Shown piece after piece: positions 33,607 through 44,300 of a stretch of DNA of 64,000 nucleotides (position 1 is its first letter; the number at the start of each line of letters is the position of its first letter). The stretch lies in NCBI GenBank assembly GCA_046291695.1, contig JBKBSO010000011.1:65676-129675 (forward strand), written 5' to 3'. The notes below the pieces were generated by a model. That model saw only the letters and a list, made by a program, of their open reading frames with translations. It was not told the origin of the DNA and ran no database searches. Position numbers and translations under genes: made by a program. Source of the DNA: PNNG01 sp046291695. Lineage in GTDB: Bacteria; Bacteroidota; Bacteroidia; UBA7662.

Positions 33607-34837
33607 ACTCCTTAATTTTCCGGTACAGCGTTCGCTCAGAAATCCCCAATTCAACAGCTGCATTTTTTCTTCTTCCTTGGTGCTTTTTCAAAGCTTTGGT
33701 AATCATATTGCGCTCTACTTCCTCGAGCGACAGGTTCTCTTCGATATCCTCTACATCTTCTTGATGATCAAAACGAGATCGATATTCCCCCGCTTGTGGC
33801 TTACTTACAAACTGCGGATGCACCGAAATACCTCCCTCTTGGATTTGATTTGCATCGACTAACTGCTGGAGGTAAACAGGATCTACTTTTTCAAGTTCTT
33901 CGATACCATTGTGTTCCACCATATGTGCCACTACCTTTTTGAGGTCATTCAGGTCGCGTTTCATTTCAAACAGCAGTTTGTAAAGGATGTCGCGCTCGCT
34001 CATATCATCTTGTCCCTGACCATTTTGCACCAATGCGGGCAAGTTGCTTTTGGTATTTACAACAGGCAAATAACGTAGTACTTCTTCTCCTTCTACCAGG
34101 CGGTAGGGTGCTAAAACCGACATTTGTTCGCTTACATTCTTCAGTTGACGGATATTTCCCGGCCAGCTGTACTGCTGCATAAAATCCATAGCGGCTTCGT
34201 CGAGCTGAATAGCCTGACTGGCATATTTATCGGCAAAATCAACTGCAAACTTCCGAAACAGGAGTGGTATGTCGCCGGAGCGTTCGCGTAGTGCGGGGAT
34301 ATGAATGGCTACTGTATTGAGGCGATAATACAGGTCTTCCCTGAATTTTCCTTTTTGGATTAGGCCGGGAAGCTCTACGTTACTGGCTGCAATTACGCGT
34401 ACATTAGTTTTTTGAACTTTACTTGACCCTACTTTAATAAACTCACCGGTTTCGAGCACCCTAAGCAAGCGGGCTTGTGTTCCCAGAGGCATTTCGGCTA
34501 CTTCATCCAAAAATATAGTTCCACCATTTACGGTTTCAAAATAGCCATGTCGTGCTTCAAAGGCTCCGGTAAATGATCCTTTTTCATGTCCAAAAAGCTC
34601 CGAGTCGATGGTGCCTTCTGGGATTGCACCACAGTTTACCGCAATAAACTTCCCATGTTTGCGGTTACTCAATTGATGTAAAATTTTCGAAAAAATTTCT
34701 TTACCCACCCCACTTTCGCCCGAAATCAATACCGAAACATCTGTTGGGGCAACTTGTACTGCAATGTTAAGCGCATGGTTCAGTGATGGCGCATTGCCAA
34801 TAATTCCAAAACGTTGCTTGACTTGTTGCAATTCCAT
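33590..34837 (-). CDS. Sigma-54-dependent activator without a receiver domain
   Basis: A 415-residue AAA+ activator. Walker A is GESGVGKE (40-47), the sigma-54 contact loop is GSFTGA (87-92, usual form GAFTGA), Walker B is GGTIFLDE (105-112), and the C-terminal Fis-like helix-turn-helix is SLEEVERNMITKALKKHQGR followed by AAVELGISERTLYRKIKEY. There is no N-terminal receiver or sensor domain, so activity must be controlled in another way. A linker of about 120 residues lies between the AAA+ and DNA-binding domains. It is in the miaB-secG unit; its targets are unknown, with groES a weak candidate. Confidence 0.93.
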   Translation of the reverse strand: MELQQVKQRFGIIGNAPSLNHALNIAVQVAPTDVSVLISGESGVGKEIFSKILHQLSNRKHGKFIAVNCGAIPEGTIDSELFGHEKGSFTGAFEARHGYFETVNGGTIFLDEVAEMPLGTQARLLRVLETGEFIKVGSSKVQKTNVRVIAASNVELPGLIQKGKFREDLYYRLNTVAIHIPALRERSGDIPLLFRKFAVDFADKYASQAIQLDEAAMDFMQQYSWPGNIRQLKNVSEQMSVLAPYRLVEGEEVLRYLPVVNTKSNLPALVQNGQGQDDMSERDILYKLLFEMKRDLNDLKKVVAHMVEHNGIEELEKVDPVYLQQLVDANQIQEGGISVHPQFVSKPQAGEYRSRFDHQEDVEDIEENLSLEEVERNMITKALKKHQGRRKNAAVELGISERTLYRKIKEYEIEI

Positions 34838-34849
34838 TGTCTTTGTAAG

Positions 34850-36283
34850 TTAGGCTTCTGTAGATTCAACCAATTCACCCAGCAAGGTAGCTTGGGTGCA
34901 ATGATGCACCTTTACCCAAACATAATCACCGGCTTTAGTGCTGGCCTTGGGAAAAACAATCATTTTGTTTTGTGAATTTCGACCACAAAAATGCTCGTCC
35001 GATTTACGGCTTGGCCCTTCAACGAGCACTTTAAAAATTCGTCCGATATCTTTTTCGTTACTTTTCATCGACAATTCGGCCTGCAAACTGATAATTTCTT
35101 GTAAGCGTCGGCTTTTAACTTCCTCCGGAACATCGTCTTCAAACTTACGTGCAGCCAATGTACCTGGGCGCTCAGAATATTTAAACATAAAATTCATGGT
35201 GTAGCCAACCTGCTGCATAATGCTCAAGGTATCTGCGTGTTGTGCTTCTGTTTCACCACAAAAACCCGCGATGATATCACTGGTAATGGCACAATCGGGC
35301 ATGATGCGTTTGATAGAAGCCACACGTTCGAGGTACCATTCACGATCGTAAGTACGGTTCATGCGTTTGAGCACTTCGCTGTTCCCCGACTGTACGGGCA
35401 AGTGTATGCACTTGCATATATTCTCATAGGCTGCCATGGTTTCGAGCACCTCATCCGTAATGTCTTTAGGATGCGAGGTAGAGAAGCGTATGCGTACCTG
35501 CGGATCGAGTTTTGCCACCAACGCCAGTAAAGCCGCAAAATTGACCTCTTCGTTGGTCTGTTCCGATTTCCAATGGTATGAATCTACGTTTTGCCCCAAT
35601 AAGGTAATTTCTTTGTATCCGCGGTTAACCAAATCGCGGCATTCTTCCACAATACTGTATGCATCTCGACTACGTTCGCGGCCTCGTGTAAAAGGTACTA
35701 CACAAAAAGAACACATATTATCGCAACCACGCATGATGGTTACAAAGGCTAAAATACCATTCCCACCTAAACGTACAGGTGTAATATCGGCATAGGTTTC
35801 TTCCCGCGATAGCAATACATTCACCGCTTGTTGACCCGACTCTACCTGACTGAGCAGATTTGGCAAATCTTTGTAAGCATCTGGACCAACGACCAAGTCA
35901 ACCAATTTTTCTTGTTCGAGAAGTTTCGATTTCAATCGCTCGGCCATACAACCGAGTACTCCAATGGTCATATCCGGCTTTGCTTTTTTATGTTGTCTAA
36001 ACACCTGCAAACGACCGCGCACCTTTTGTTCCGCATTATCGCGAATTGAACATGTATTAATAAATACCACATCGGCTTCATCCAATGCGGTAGTAGGCAC
36101 GTAATTATTTTCTGCCATGATTGACGCTACAATTTCACTGTCACTAAAATTCATCTGACAGCCATAGCTTTCCAAATACATTTTTTTCTTTCCCTGTTCC
36201 GGGCTATCTGCCGCATATACTTCGCCTTGACGCCCTTCATCCTGTACTTTTTCAAATACATTTCCGGAAAACTGCTTCGCCAT
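34850..36283 (-). CDS. miaB: tRNA-2-methylthio-N6-dimethylallyladenosine synthase MiaB
   Basis: A 477-residue radical-SAM methylthiotransferase that adds methylthio to i6A37 of tRNA. The N-terminal UPF0004 domain holds three Cys for one [4Fe-4S] cluster (YGCQMNFSDSE at 41-51, NTCSIRDNA, GVLGCMAER). The radical-SAM motif is CDNMCSFC, followed by RGRERSRD. A TRAM domain closes the protein. It has about 20-30 extra N-terminal residues compared with E. coli MiaB. It is the first gene of the operon running to secG and lies 12 bases before the activator. Confidence 0.96.
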   Translation of the reverse strand: MAKQFSGNVFEKVQDEGRQGEVYAADSPEQGKKKMYLESYGCQMNFSDSEIVASIMAENNYVPTTALDEADVVFINTCSIRDNAEQKVRGRLQVFRQHKKAKPDMTIGVLGCMAERLKSKLLEQEKLVDLVVGPDAYKDLPNLLSQVESGQQAVNVLLSREETYADITPVRLGGNGILAFVTIMRGCDNMCSFCVVPFTRGRERSRDAYSIVEECRDLVNRGYKEITLLGQNVDSYHWKSEQTNEEVNFAALLALVAKLDPQVRIRFSTSHPKDITDEVLETMAAYENICKCIHLPVQSGNSEVLKRMNRTYDREWYLERVASIKRIMPDCAITSDIIAGFCGETEAQHADTLSIMQQVGYTMNFMFKYSERPGTLAARKFEDDVPEEVKSRRLQEIISLQAELSMKSNEKDIGRIFKVLVEGPSRKSDEHFCGRNSQNKMIVFPKASTKAGDYVWVKVHHCTQATLLGELVESTEA

Positions 36284-36356
36284 AATCGCTTAAATTTTCA
36301 CAAAGATAAGGATAAGCCCTTGAAGTATGACAGAATGTCAGTTAGATCTCATTAGA

Positions 36357-36364
36357 TACTTTTG
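36357..36364 (+). promoter_or_regulatory. Candidate -7 box for the first Omp28 gene
   Basis: TACTTTTG fits TAnnTTTG and lies 47 bases before ATG 36411. No clear TTG -33 partner is found at normal spacing. A small palindrome TGACAgaaTGTCA lies at 36328-36340, between this box and the divergent miaB gene, and could be an operator. Confidence 0.4.
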
Positions 36365-36410
36365 AAAATCGCTTGATTTTAACTACAATAGAGGTTTAAA
36401 ACACACCATT

Positions 36411-37445
36411 ATGAAACGCACATTGAGCGTATTCTTGTTATTTCCATTATTAGGATGGAGTCAGAGCGGCCCTGAAAATGGCTTTTTATTCAACGATATC
36501 ATCGTTTTCGAGCATTTCACCAATGCTTCTTGCGGGCCTTGCGCGGCACACAATCCAACCATGGAAGCTGTGATGTCCGCTAATACTGACAAAGCCACCT
36601 CCATTAAATACCACACCAGTTGGCCAGGTACCGACCCCATGTACAGCTTCAATACCGTTGATCCTACGGCTAGGGTTGGGTATTACCAAGTAAACGGAGT
36701 GCCATCGGTGCGCATCAGTAACCAGCCAAACCTGTCACCCGCAGGCTTCAACCAACAAACCATCAACAGCCTCTATCCTGTTGTGGGGCCGGCATTTAAT
36801 TATACTGTACTTACAGAAATAGTCAACGATACGCTTAAGGTTTCGGGCAGTGTAATGAGGTTTAGACCCATTAATGCGCAAGACCTAACGCTTCATGTTG
36901 CAGTAGTTGAAGACCCCGTTGACTACAGCACGCCTCCGGGCAGTAATGGCGAAAAAAACTTCCCGAATGTGGTACGTAAGCTATTACCAGATCCACAGGG
37001 CACCCATCTTGGGAATGGCGCTGCACTCACCAACTTCAATTTCAGTTATCGTTTAGCGCCAGAAATTATACAGAACCATATCTATGTGGTGGTTTTTGTG
37101 CAGGCATCCGAGTCGAAAATCGCTTACCGTGGCGCCAAAATTAAGGCTGGCGCCAGCTTATTTCCCACCTCCAACCCTGAGCTTCAAAATTCATCAGAAA
37201 TTCGGATTTACCCGAACCCGACTACCGATTATGCCTACCTCATGCTTCAACTCACAAAAGATGGCATGTTCTCTTATCGAATTTATGATACTGCCGGACG
37301 TACAGTGAAATCACCATCAGCACAATCACTCGAAGCTGGTGAACATCAAATAGCGCTCGAGCTAACAGGTTTGCCAAAAGGCCTATATCAAGTGTATGTA
37401 CAGCATGAAGAGGCTATATTCACACGAAAAATACTACTCAAATGA
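36411..37445 (+). CDS. Omp28-related surface protein with thioredoxin-like CxxC, T9SS type A
   Basis: A 344-residue secreted protein. A short signal peptide (MKRTLSVFLLFPLLGWSQ) is followed by an Omp28-type domain starting FEHFTNASCGPCAAHNP, a thioredoxin-like CGPC motif, then WPGTDPMYSFNTVDPTARVGYYQVNGVPSVRI with the cis-Pro segment typical of that fold. After a beta domain comes the C-terminal type A sorting domain EIRIYPNPTTDYAYLML...GLYQVYV. It is expected on the outer membrane or released. The redox role is inferred from the CxxC. It forms a tandem with the next gene and shares the leader ATAGAGGTT. Confidence 0.88.
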   Translation: MKRTLSVFLLFPLLGWSQSGPENGFLFNDIIVFEHFTNASCGPCAAHNPTMEAVMSANTDKATSIKYHTSWPGTDPMYSFNTVDPTARVGYYQVNGVPSVRISNQPNLSPAGFNQQTINSLYPVVGPAFNYTVLTEIVNDTLKVSGSVMRFRPINAQDLTLHVAVVEDPVDYSTPPGSNGEKNFPNVVRKLLPDPQGTHLGNGAALTNFNFSYRLAPEIIQNHIYVVVFVQASESKIAYRGAKIKAGASLFPTSNPELQNSSEIRIYPNPTTDYAYLMLQLTKDGMFSYRIYDTAGRTVKSPSAQSLEAGEHQIALELTGLPKGLYQVYVQHEEAIFTRKILLK

Positions 37446-37528
37446 ATAAAGAGTTTGTGCGAATATTACCTAACCGTTGCTTTATTTTTAGAAAAGCCCT
37501 AATATAGAGGTTCGAAAAATCCTCTTGT

Positions 37529-39400
37529 ATGAAAAAACTGCTACTCAGCATTACAGCTTTAGCCTTGGCTTTCTCCACGATGGCACAAGCTCCACGCACA
37601 CAATTGTATGAAGTATTCTCCGGTGAAAATTGCCCTCCTTGCGTACCTTCCAATGTGTATGTAAAAAACTTGATGGATGCCAATCCAAACACCATTATTC
37701 CCATTAAGTACCAGGTTCCCATACCTAGTGCAGGGCCAATTCATCTCGAAAACCCCACCGAAACAAACGGTCGTCGTTCTTACTATGGTGTTAATTCAGC
37801 CCCTAACGCCCGTCATGATGGCACAACTATTGGCACGGGCCACGGATCTAACATTACCCAAGCCCTCATTAATACCCGTGCCACGGTAAGTTCGCCATTC
37901 ACTATTGCCATTTCCCATGAATTTAATGCCACTTGGGATACTATGTTTGTAACCATGACGATCACTGCAGCACAAGCTGTAAACAGTGGTACTTGGTTTG
38001 CCCGGGTTGCCATGATTGAGCGGCATATGAGCTTTGCAAGCCCTCCCGGCACCAATGGCGAAACTGACTTTTACGACGTAATGCGTAAAATGATTCCAAA
38101 TATCAATGGTACAGCCTTGCCCTCAACATGGACGAGTGGACAATCCGTGACCCTGAACCTCAGCACTAGGGTTCCTGCCTATATTCGTGATATTGCAGAA
38201 GTAGCTGCCATTGGCTTTGTTCAAAACGATGTAAACAAAGAAGTTGCACAAGCGGCCAAAACCACTCCTCTACCTGTGCCTATCTATTCGAAGGCAAGCT
38301 TACCCGGGACTGGTGGCTTTTATTATTGCAGTGCTAACGCCGTTCCAGAAATGGAAGTTGAAAATATTGGCACACAGGCCATTACTGCCATGGAAATCCG
38401 TCAAACCAATGGAACCAATACCCAAACCGTGAATTGGTCGGGGAGTTTAACTGCAGGAACAAGCACCACCGTTACCTTGAATCCCACACCACTCTCAACC
38501 GGAAGAAGTACATTCCAATACCAAATTCTCACCATGAATGGCCTGCCGCACCCCAGTGTGAGTCGATCAACCATAGGAGGAACGATGTATGTAGGCGACA
38601 CCCCTATCCCTGACGTTAATCAGGGCTTTGTAGGCACATTTCCTCCGGTTGGTTGGGCAGCTGATAATCGCGGAAGTACCACACAAGGTTGGCTGATGGG
38701 AGTCCCTGGGGCTAATGGCACTAACCGAAGTGCCAGGCAAAACTGGTATGATATTCCAAATGGCGATATCAAAGACCTGTACATGCCTCGCATGGATATG
38801 AGTGTGGCTTCGGTAAGTGCCAACCTAAGTTTTTATGTGGCCCACGCTCAATTCAACGCAGCATCCAACGATCGTTTGATTGTACAGGGATCAACCGATT
38901 GTGGAGAAACTTGGGTTGAACTTTTTAACAAGGCAGGTAGCCAGCTATCAACACGCCCTCCACAATCTGGTGCGTACCTGAGTCCTACGGCCAGTGAATG
39001 GCGGCAGGAAATCATTAGCCTAAGCCAGTTTGCCACCCAGCCTGATGTATTGATTCGTTTCAGGGCCATCAGCAACTACGGAAACAATCTGTTCCTGGAT
39101 GAGGTATTTATCCCGAATACAGTGAGCGTGAAAGAAAACGCCTCAGCAGAATTAATACTTAACAGCTACCCCAATCCCGTACAAGATGTACTGTTTATCG
39201 ATTACGACATGCAACAACACGGTGAATTGGTGATTGATGTACATAACCAGCTTGGCCAAAGCGTTTTGCGTGAAAGCCTGATGGTAGATGCAGGTACAGG
39301 TAAAGTAAGTGTACAACTTGGTCATTTAAATTCTGGCATATATACCATCAAAACAGTAATGAATGGTAAACTACATACCAACAAGGTAGTAAAACAATAA
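37529..39400 (+). CDS. Omp28-related multidomain surface protein, T9SS type A
   Basis: A 623-residue paralogue of the preceding gene with extra domains. The signal peptide is MKKLLLSITALALAFSTMAQ, then YEVFSGENCPPCVPSNVYV with a CPPC motif, IPIKYQVPIPSAGPIHLENP and YYGVNSAPNARHDG as in the Omp28 family. A beta domain (about 245-370) and a jelly-roll/MAM-like domain with a YMPRMDMSVAS...LSFYVAHAQF pattern (about 395-540) precede the type A sorting domain LILNSYPNPVQDVLFIDYD. The gene is 83 bases after the first Omp28 gene and is closed by a terminator at 39418. Confidence 0.88.
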   Translation: MKKLLLSITALALAFSTMAQAPRTQLYEVFSGENCPPCVPSNVYVKNLMDANPNTIIPIKYQVPIPSAGPIHLENPTETNGRRSYYGVNSAPNARHDGTTIGTGHGSNITQALINTRATVSSPFTIAISHEFNATWDTMFVTMTITAAQAVNSGTWFARVAMIERHMSFASPPGTNGETDFYDVMRKMIPNINGTALPSTWTSGQSVTLNLSTRVPAYIRDIAEVAAIGFVQNDVNKEVAQAAKTTPLPVPIYSKASLPGTGGFYYCSANAVPEMEVENIGTQAITAMEIRQTNGTNTQTVNWSGSLTAGTSTTVTLNPTPLSTGRSTFQYQILTMNGLPHPSVSRSTIGGTMYVGDTPIPDVNQGFVGTFPPVGWAADNRGSTTQGWLMGVPGANGTNRSARQNWYDIPNGDIKDLYMPRMDMSVASVSANLSFYVAHAQFNAASNDRLIVQGSTDCGETWVELFNKAGSQLSTRPPQSGAYLSPTASEWRQEIISLSQFATQPDVLIRFRAISNYGNNLFLDEVFIPNTVSVKENASAELILNSYPNPVQDVLFIDYDMQQHGELVIDVHNQLGQSVLRESLMVDAGTGKVSVQLGHLNSGIYTIKTVMNGKLHTNKVVKQ

Positions 39401-39417
39401 ACTGCAAAGTTCTTATA

Positions 39418-39450
39418 AAAAAGCTCCTCCATTTTTGAGGAGCTTTTTTT
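39418..39450 (+). terminator. Rho-independent terminator after the Omp28 pair
   Basis: AAAAAGCTCCTC (39418-39429) pairs with GAGGAGCTTTTT (39437-39448) around a 7-base loop with a T-run. It closes the Omp28 pair before the acyl-CoA synthetase gene. Confidence 0.92.
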
Positions 39451-39506
39451 ATGTCTTTGATTTTTCAAACTTTCTTCACGAAATTGAGGCTCTAAAGCTT
39501 TATGCC

Positions 39507-41270
39507 ATGAAAATCGAAAGACTCTTTGACATCTTACAACATCAAAAGCAGCAGCACCCTTTAAAAACCGCCTTAGCAGCCAAGATCAATGGCCAATGGA
39601 TCCGTCATAGCACCGACGATCTTATCGCAGAAGCAAATGCCATCAGCTTGGGTCTGCTTGCTTTGGGTGTAGCACCCGGAGATAAGATTGCCAATATATC
39701 CAACAACCGTCCGGAATGGAATTTTCTGGATTTCGGAATGCTTCAAATTGGAGCAGTACATGTACCCATTTATCCTACCATTACCGACGAAGATTACAAC
39801 TACATCCTCAATCATGCTGAAGTAAAATATATTTTTGTTTCGAGCCAGGAGTTATATGACCGAATAATTAAAATTGCTGAGCAGGTACCCAGTGTAAAAG
39901 GCGTATATACCTTTGATAAAGTACAAGGTGCCAAGCATTGGACCGAAGTAAAGCAGGCCGGAGAAGGAGGTGATTTGGCAAAAGTTGAAGCCATTAAAGC
40001 CGGTATTAAGACAGATGATTTATTTACTATCATCTATACTTCGGGAACTACAGGCTTTCCTAAAGGCGTAATGCTTTCACATGGTAACGTTGCTAGTAAT
40101 GTGGAAGCCAGCGATAAACGTTTGCCCTGCACCCCAGGAGACAGTAGCTTAAGCTTTCTGCCTCTATGCCACATTTATGAGCGCATGCTCACCTATTTAA
40201 TGATGTACCGGTCGATCAGCATTCATTATGCCGAAAGTATGGAAACCATTGGAGACAATTTGAAAGAGGTTAAACCTCAGGTATTTTCTGCCGTACCCCG
40301 ATTGCTTGAAAAGGTTTACGACAAAATTGTGGCCAAAGGGCATGAACTTACTGGCATCAAAAAGGGGCTGTTCTTTTGGGCACTCAATTTAGGCCTACGG
40401 TATGAATTAAATGGAAAAAATGGCTGGTGGTACGAAACTCAGTTAAAATTGGCTAACAAAATCATCTTCAGCAAATGGCGCGAAGCCTTGGGAGGTAATG
40501 TAAAAGCGATTGCAAGCGGTGCTGCTGCCCTACAACCACGTTTGGCCAGAGTCTTTTGGTCAGCTCGCATTCCGGTGTTGGAAGGTTATGGCCTTACAGA
40601 AACATCACCAGTCATTTCGGTTAATTATCTCGAAACCATGCAGGTTGAGTTCGGCTCCGTAGGTCCAGTTATTGAAGGCGTTCAGGTGAAGCTTGCCGCC
40701 GACGGGGAAATCCTCTGCAAAGGCCCTAACGTAATGATGGGCTATTATAAACGACCTGAACTTACCGAAGAAGTCATCGACTCCGAGGGTTGGTTTCATA
40801 CTGGCGATATCGGCACCTTTACAGCTGAGGGTAATTTAAAAATTACCGACCGAAAAAAAGAAATCTTTAAAACCTCAGGAGGAAAATACATAGCTCCACA
40901 AGTCATGGAGAATAAGTTTAAAGAATCTTTACTCATTGAGCAAATTATGGTTTGCGGAGAAGGCAGAAACTTCCCTTCTGCCCTAATTTCGCCTGCCTGG
41001 GATAATGTAAAATACTGGTGCGAACATCATAACATCAAGTTTACAAGTCAGGAAGAAATCGTGAAGCATCCCCAGCTTATTGAAAAATTCCAACATGAAA
41101 TCGACCATTACAATGCTGGATTTGGACAGTGGGAAAAAATCAAAAAGTTTAGTATTCTGCCCGTAAGCTGGGGCGTTGATACCGGAGAGCTAACCGCTAC
41201 TATGAAGCTCAAGCGGAAAGTTATCCTCGAAAAATTCAAAGATGCTTACGAAAATATGTATCGGGAATAA
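39507..41270 (+). CDS. Long-chain acyl-CoA synthetase (AMP-forming)
   Basis: A 587-residue ligase activating fatty acids to acyl-CoA via acyl-AMP. Start chosen at ATG 39507 because upstream frame overlaps the terminator; the protein then begins MKIERLFDILQHQKQQHP. Motifs: the P-loop YTSGTTGFPKGVMLSHGN, SFLPLCHIYERM, the adenine-binding GYGLTETSPVISVN, TGDIG in WFHTGDIGTF, and the C-terminal DRKKEIFKTSGGKYIAP. The length and VPRLLEKVYDKI block fit the FadD/FAA1-type subgroup. It is monocistronic, between two terminators. Confidence 0.93.
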   Translation: MKIERLFDILQHQKQQHPLKTALAAKINGQWIRHSTDDLIAEANAISLGLLALGVAPGDKIANISNNRPEWNFLDFGMLQIGAVHVPIYPTITDEDYNYILNHAEVKYIFVSSQELYDRIIKIAEQVPSVKGVYTFDKVQGAKHWTEVKQAGEGGDLAKVEAIKAGIKTDDLFTIIYTSGTTGFPKGVMLSHGNVASNVEASDKRLPCTPGDSSLSFLPLCHIYERMLTYLMMYRSISIHYAESMETIGDNLKEVKPQVFSAVPRLLEKVYDKIVAKGHELTGIKKGLFFWALNLGLRYELNGKNGWWYETQLKLANKIIFSKWREALGGNVKAIASGAAALQPRLARVFWSARIPVLEGYGLTETSPVISVNYLETMQVEFGSVGPVIEGVQVKLAADGEILCKGPNVMMGYYKRPELTEEVIDSEGWFHTGDIGTFTAEGNLKITDRKKEIFKTSGGKYIAPQVMENKFKESLLIEQIMVCGEGRNFPSALISPAWDNVKYWCEHHNIKFTSQEEIVKHPQLIEKFQHEIDHYNAGFGQWEKIKKFSILPVSWGVDTGELTATMKLKRKVILEKFKDAYENMYRE

Positions 41271-41285
41271 GCTCAATTTACAGCA

Positions 41286-41321
41286 AAAAAAAGCGCGGGG
41301 GAATTCCCCCGCGCTTTTTTT
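41286..41321. terminator. Perfect-palindrome bidirectional terminator
   Basis: An exact 36-base palindrome: A-run, GCGCGGGGG, AATT centre, CCCCCGCGC, T-run. The stem is strong and the flanks give T-runs on both strands, so it serves the convergent acyl-CoA synthetase (+) and giant T9SS (-) genes. Confidence 0.95.
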
Positions 41322-41342
41322 ATGACTTTTGGCCAAATAGCA

Positions 41343-44300
41343 CTACCGCTTTACGACAAATTGTCCTCTGTGAATCGACTTTTCACCGACATAAGCATAG
41401 GTGTACATACCAGCAGCCCAGGCCTCTACATTAAGTTCGTAACGCTCTTCAGCTGCTAAAATTCGACTTGCCACCAATTTACCAGCTGCATCGCGCACCT
41501 CTAAGCGTCCACCGCGATGTTCAGCATCAATATCGAACCAAACAAATTGCGATGTTGGGTTCGGGTAAACGCGGGTGATCATGCTTGGCTGTTCTTGCAC
41601 CTTAACCGCTTGATACAGCACGCAACTGCTATCGTTATTGGCATTCAAGTCGGCTGTCCAACGCGTATAAGCACATAAACGCAAATCACCTCCAGCCACC
41701 GGCGTCCACGATTGGGTAAAGATGTGGTGAATGGTATCGCCCGGTGCTATGCTGCGGGCAATGGTATTGGTGTTAATGGCAGTCCCTTGGTTAACACTAA
41801 AGCCAACATCAAAACTAGCTGCAATTTGATTGCCAAAGTTCCGAATCACCACCTTCACCTGATAAGGTTGGCCAATAGCACTTACCACTGTTGGGCTTAA
41901 GATTTCGGACACGCCTACATCGGATGAGGCAGAAACTATAACCGTTACATCATCAGATTTAAAGCAAATTGAATCGGTAATGGTCGCCTCGTAGGTGGTA
42001 GTTGCTAATGGTGAAACAATGAGGGTGTCGCCAGTACCTACCACGGTTGGATTGCCCTGAACTGTCCAATATATATTGGCATTCGACCGATATACCACCG
42101 CACCATTAAACTGTCGCGGGTGGAAGGATGGACTAGGTGCTGCCCCGCCATAACCAACATTAGGTCCAGTATATATCACGATTCGGCCATCGGTAAAGGT
42201 ATCCTGATTGGCTGCGGTATGCGTAGTGTAGGCCATACTTACCGATGAGCCCGCATGAAAGCCGTAGGTAGCACCCGCCGGAATAAGTACCGGCGTTTGC
42301 AAAGCCACCGGGGTTAAGGCCCCTCCTCCTGTACTACCAGTAGCTTGAATAATGGCAGGTTGGGCATTAGCTACTTGAATCCAACCAGCAGCGGTGCTGA
42401 TGTTAGGTTGACCATTTATCGCCGTCGTGTTGTAAAACACGTTCACCGTAGCCGTATTCCCGATTGTACCCAGCAACTGCAAATAAATGGTATCGATAAT
42501 AATCGCATTTATGGCGCGCACATTAAAAGTCACCCCAGACTGACTGTTACCACCAAGGCGACTGGCTTCGAGATAATTCGAACCAGCAAAACCAGCGGAG
42601 CTGGCCACCAGGGTAGCTGTACCTCCTATTTGAATGGTGGTATCACTTCCGGCATCAACGGCCAAATAATCGTCGGTAAACTGCCCCAGCTGCTGGAAAG
42701 CGCTAAAATTGCCTGCACTATCACGAGCTACTACTTCGGCTTCAAGTACTACACCAGAAGGCGCTGCCGGCAAGCTACCAGACCATACCCCTTGCAATGA
42801 GCTACCCGAAACACGGCTCAACAATACAACTGGCTGCGCCACTTGATTAACCGTATATTGTAGCATTACGGAATCAATCCCAGATCCTCCCATATTATCA
42901 CGAGCAAAAACCTGCACCGTCCTAACGGTAGGTGAACACTGGTTAGCCGATGGCGTTACTACTACGGAGTCGATCACCGGTGGGAACGGATCGGCAACCA
43001 AAACACCGTCAAACTCGTAAGCTCCCATATCAGGTGCCGTACCTGACCCTTGCGGACGGCTGAGCTGATCGAAATCAGTATTAGGTGTACCCAAAGCAGT
43101 AATAACCACCCCACCCGACTCAATGCCAGTTAAGGTTCCAGTTGGAATGCGCAAATTCGTATTCGATGTGAATGGCGCAGGGATTTTACCCAGTTGCGGC
43201 ATTGAGAACTGGTCATTATTTGGATTAATTGATGCACTTACGCCCCTCCAATCAGGCAATTGATCGTAAAATGGCCCGGTAGCGGTAGTGCCTTGCCTTC
43301 CAAAATAGTGATTGGCCGTGTTCGCCACTTGATATGCATTATTGTCGAAAATGGTACCGGTCCAATTGAAGTTATTCACCAACCAAACGGCCACAAAAGC
43401 CAAGGTACCTGTCGACACGCTACTCATCTCATTGCTGAAAATATTGTTCCGCACATCAAGGTTGGACACTACAGTAGAGGTAATGTTCAATGCAGCACTC
43501 GCAGCGCCTACCGTCGAACTATTGGTGTAATTATCGTATAAGTGGATGCTGTTGTAGTAGATTCGATGACCATTACCTCCACTCAAACGAATTCCCGATG
43601 CGTTGGTAGTTTGTGAAGTTGCACTGCCGTTTTGTGATCGGATGCCATAAATCAGGTTATTAACAATTAAAGCATTGTTGCCAGCCAAAACTAAAACGCC
43701 ATTAGCGGCATTGGTTGCTGCGGTGTGCACGTCATGAATCCGATTTCTTTCCACTACAGCATCTACAGTTGAGGAACCTCCCAGTTCAATGCCAGCACGT
43801 ACAACAGAATTCGTTCCTGTGATGTCGGAAATATGATTATCTACTATTTGTGGATTGATGGCATTATGAACATCGATACCCTTAAAGCCGATATGCATAC
43901 CCACAGTGTTACTTCCGATACGGTTATTCCTGATTTGCACATTTTCGCTTGGTACGGCAACCGTAGATCGTGTGTAAAGCGCAAAATAAGCTCTTTGAAA
44001 TTCGTTGTTGAGCAGGTACAAACCTTTTAAACCATCCGCCTGGGTGGTGGTAGTAATGGTGGCACCACCCGCTACAAAGCCAAATGATGAAGTAACCGTA
44101 TTCGATCCCCCTACAATGATGGTATTCTGTAAGGTAAAGGTATCTACACTGGCGTTCAAAGTACTACGCAAGTATACCGCCGCAGTATTCGTAGCCGTAT
44201 TGTTGTTTCGAATGGTTAATGCACGGTTGCCAGTAACCCGATTTGCACCGTCGATGGTGAGATGGCCAACCCCATCAAGCACCAACAAAGCTGGACTTGC

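Noticed and set aside
33607..33663. Extended start of lptE inside the activator gene
   Set aside because: The lipoprotein signal begins at ATG 33606; the extra residues match nothing.
41286..41321. 36-base perfect palindrome as an operator or recombination site
   Set aside because: The GC-rich stem flanked by A and T runs between convergent genes is a plain bidirectional terminator.
42345..42800. Open frame of 151 codons opposite the giant T9SS gene
   Set aside because: Shadow of a repetitive Thr/Asn/Gly-rich coding region; not protein-like.
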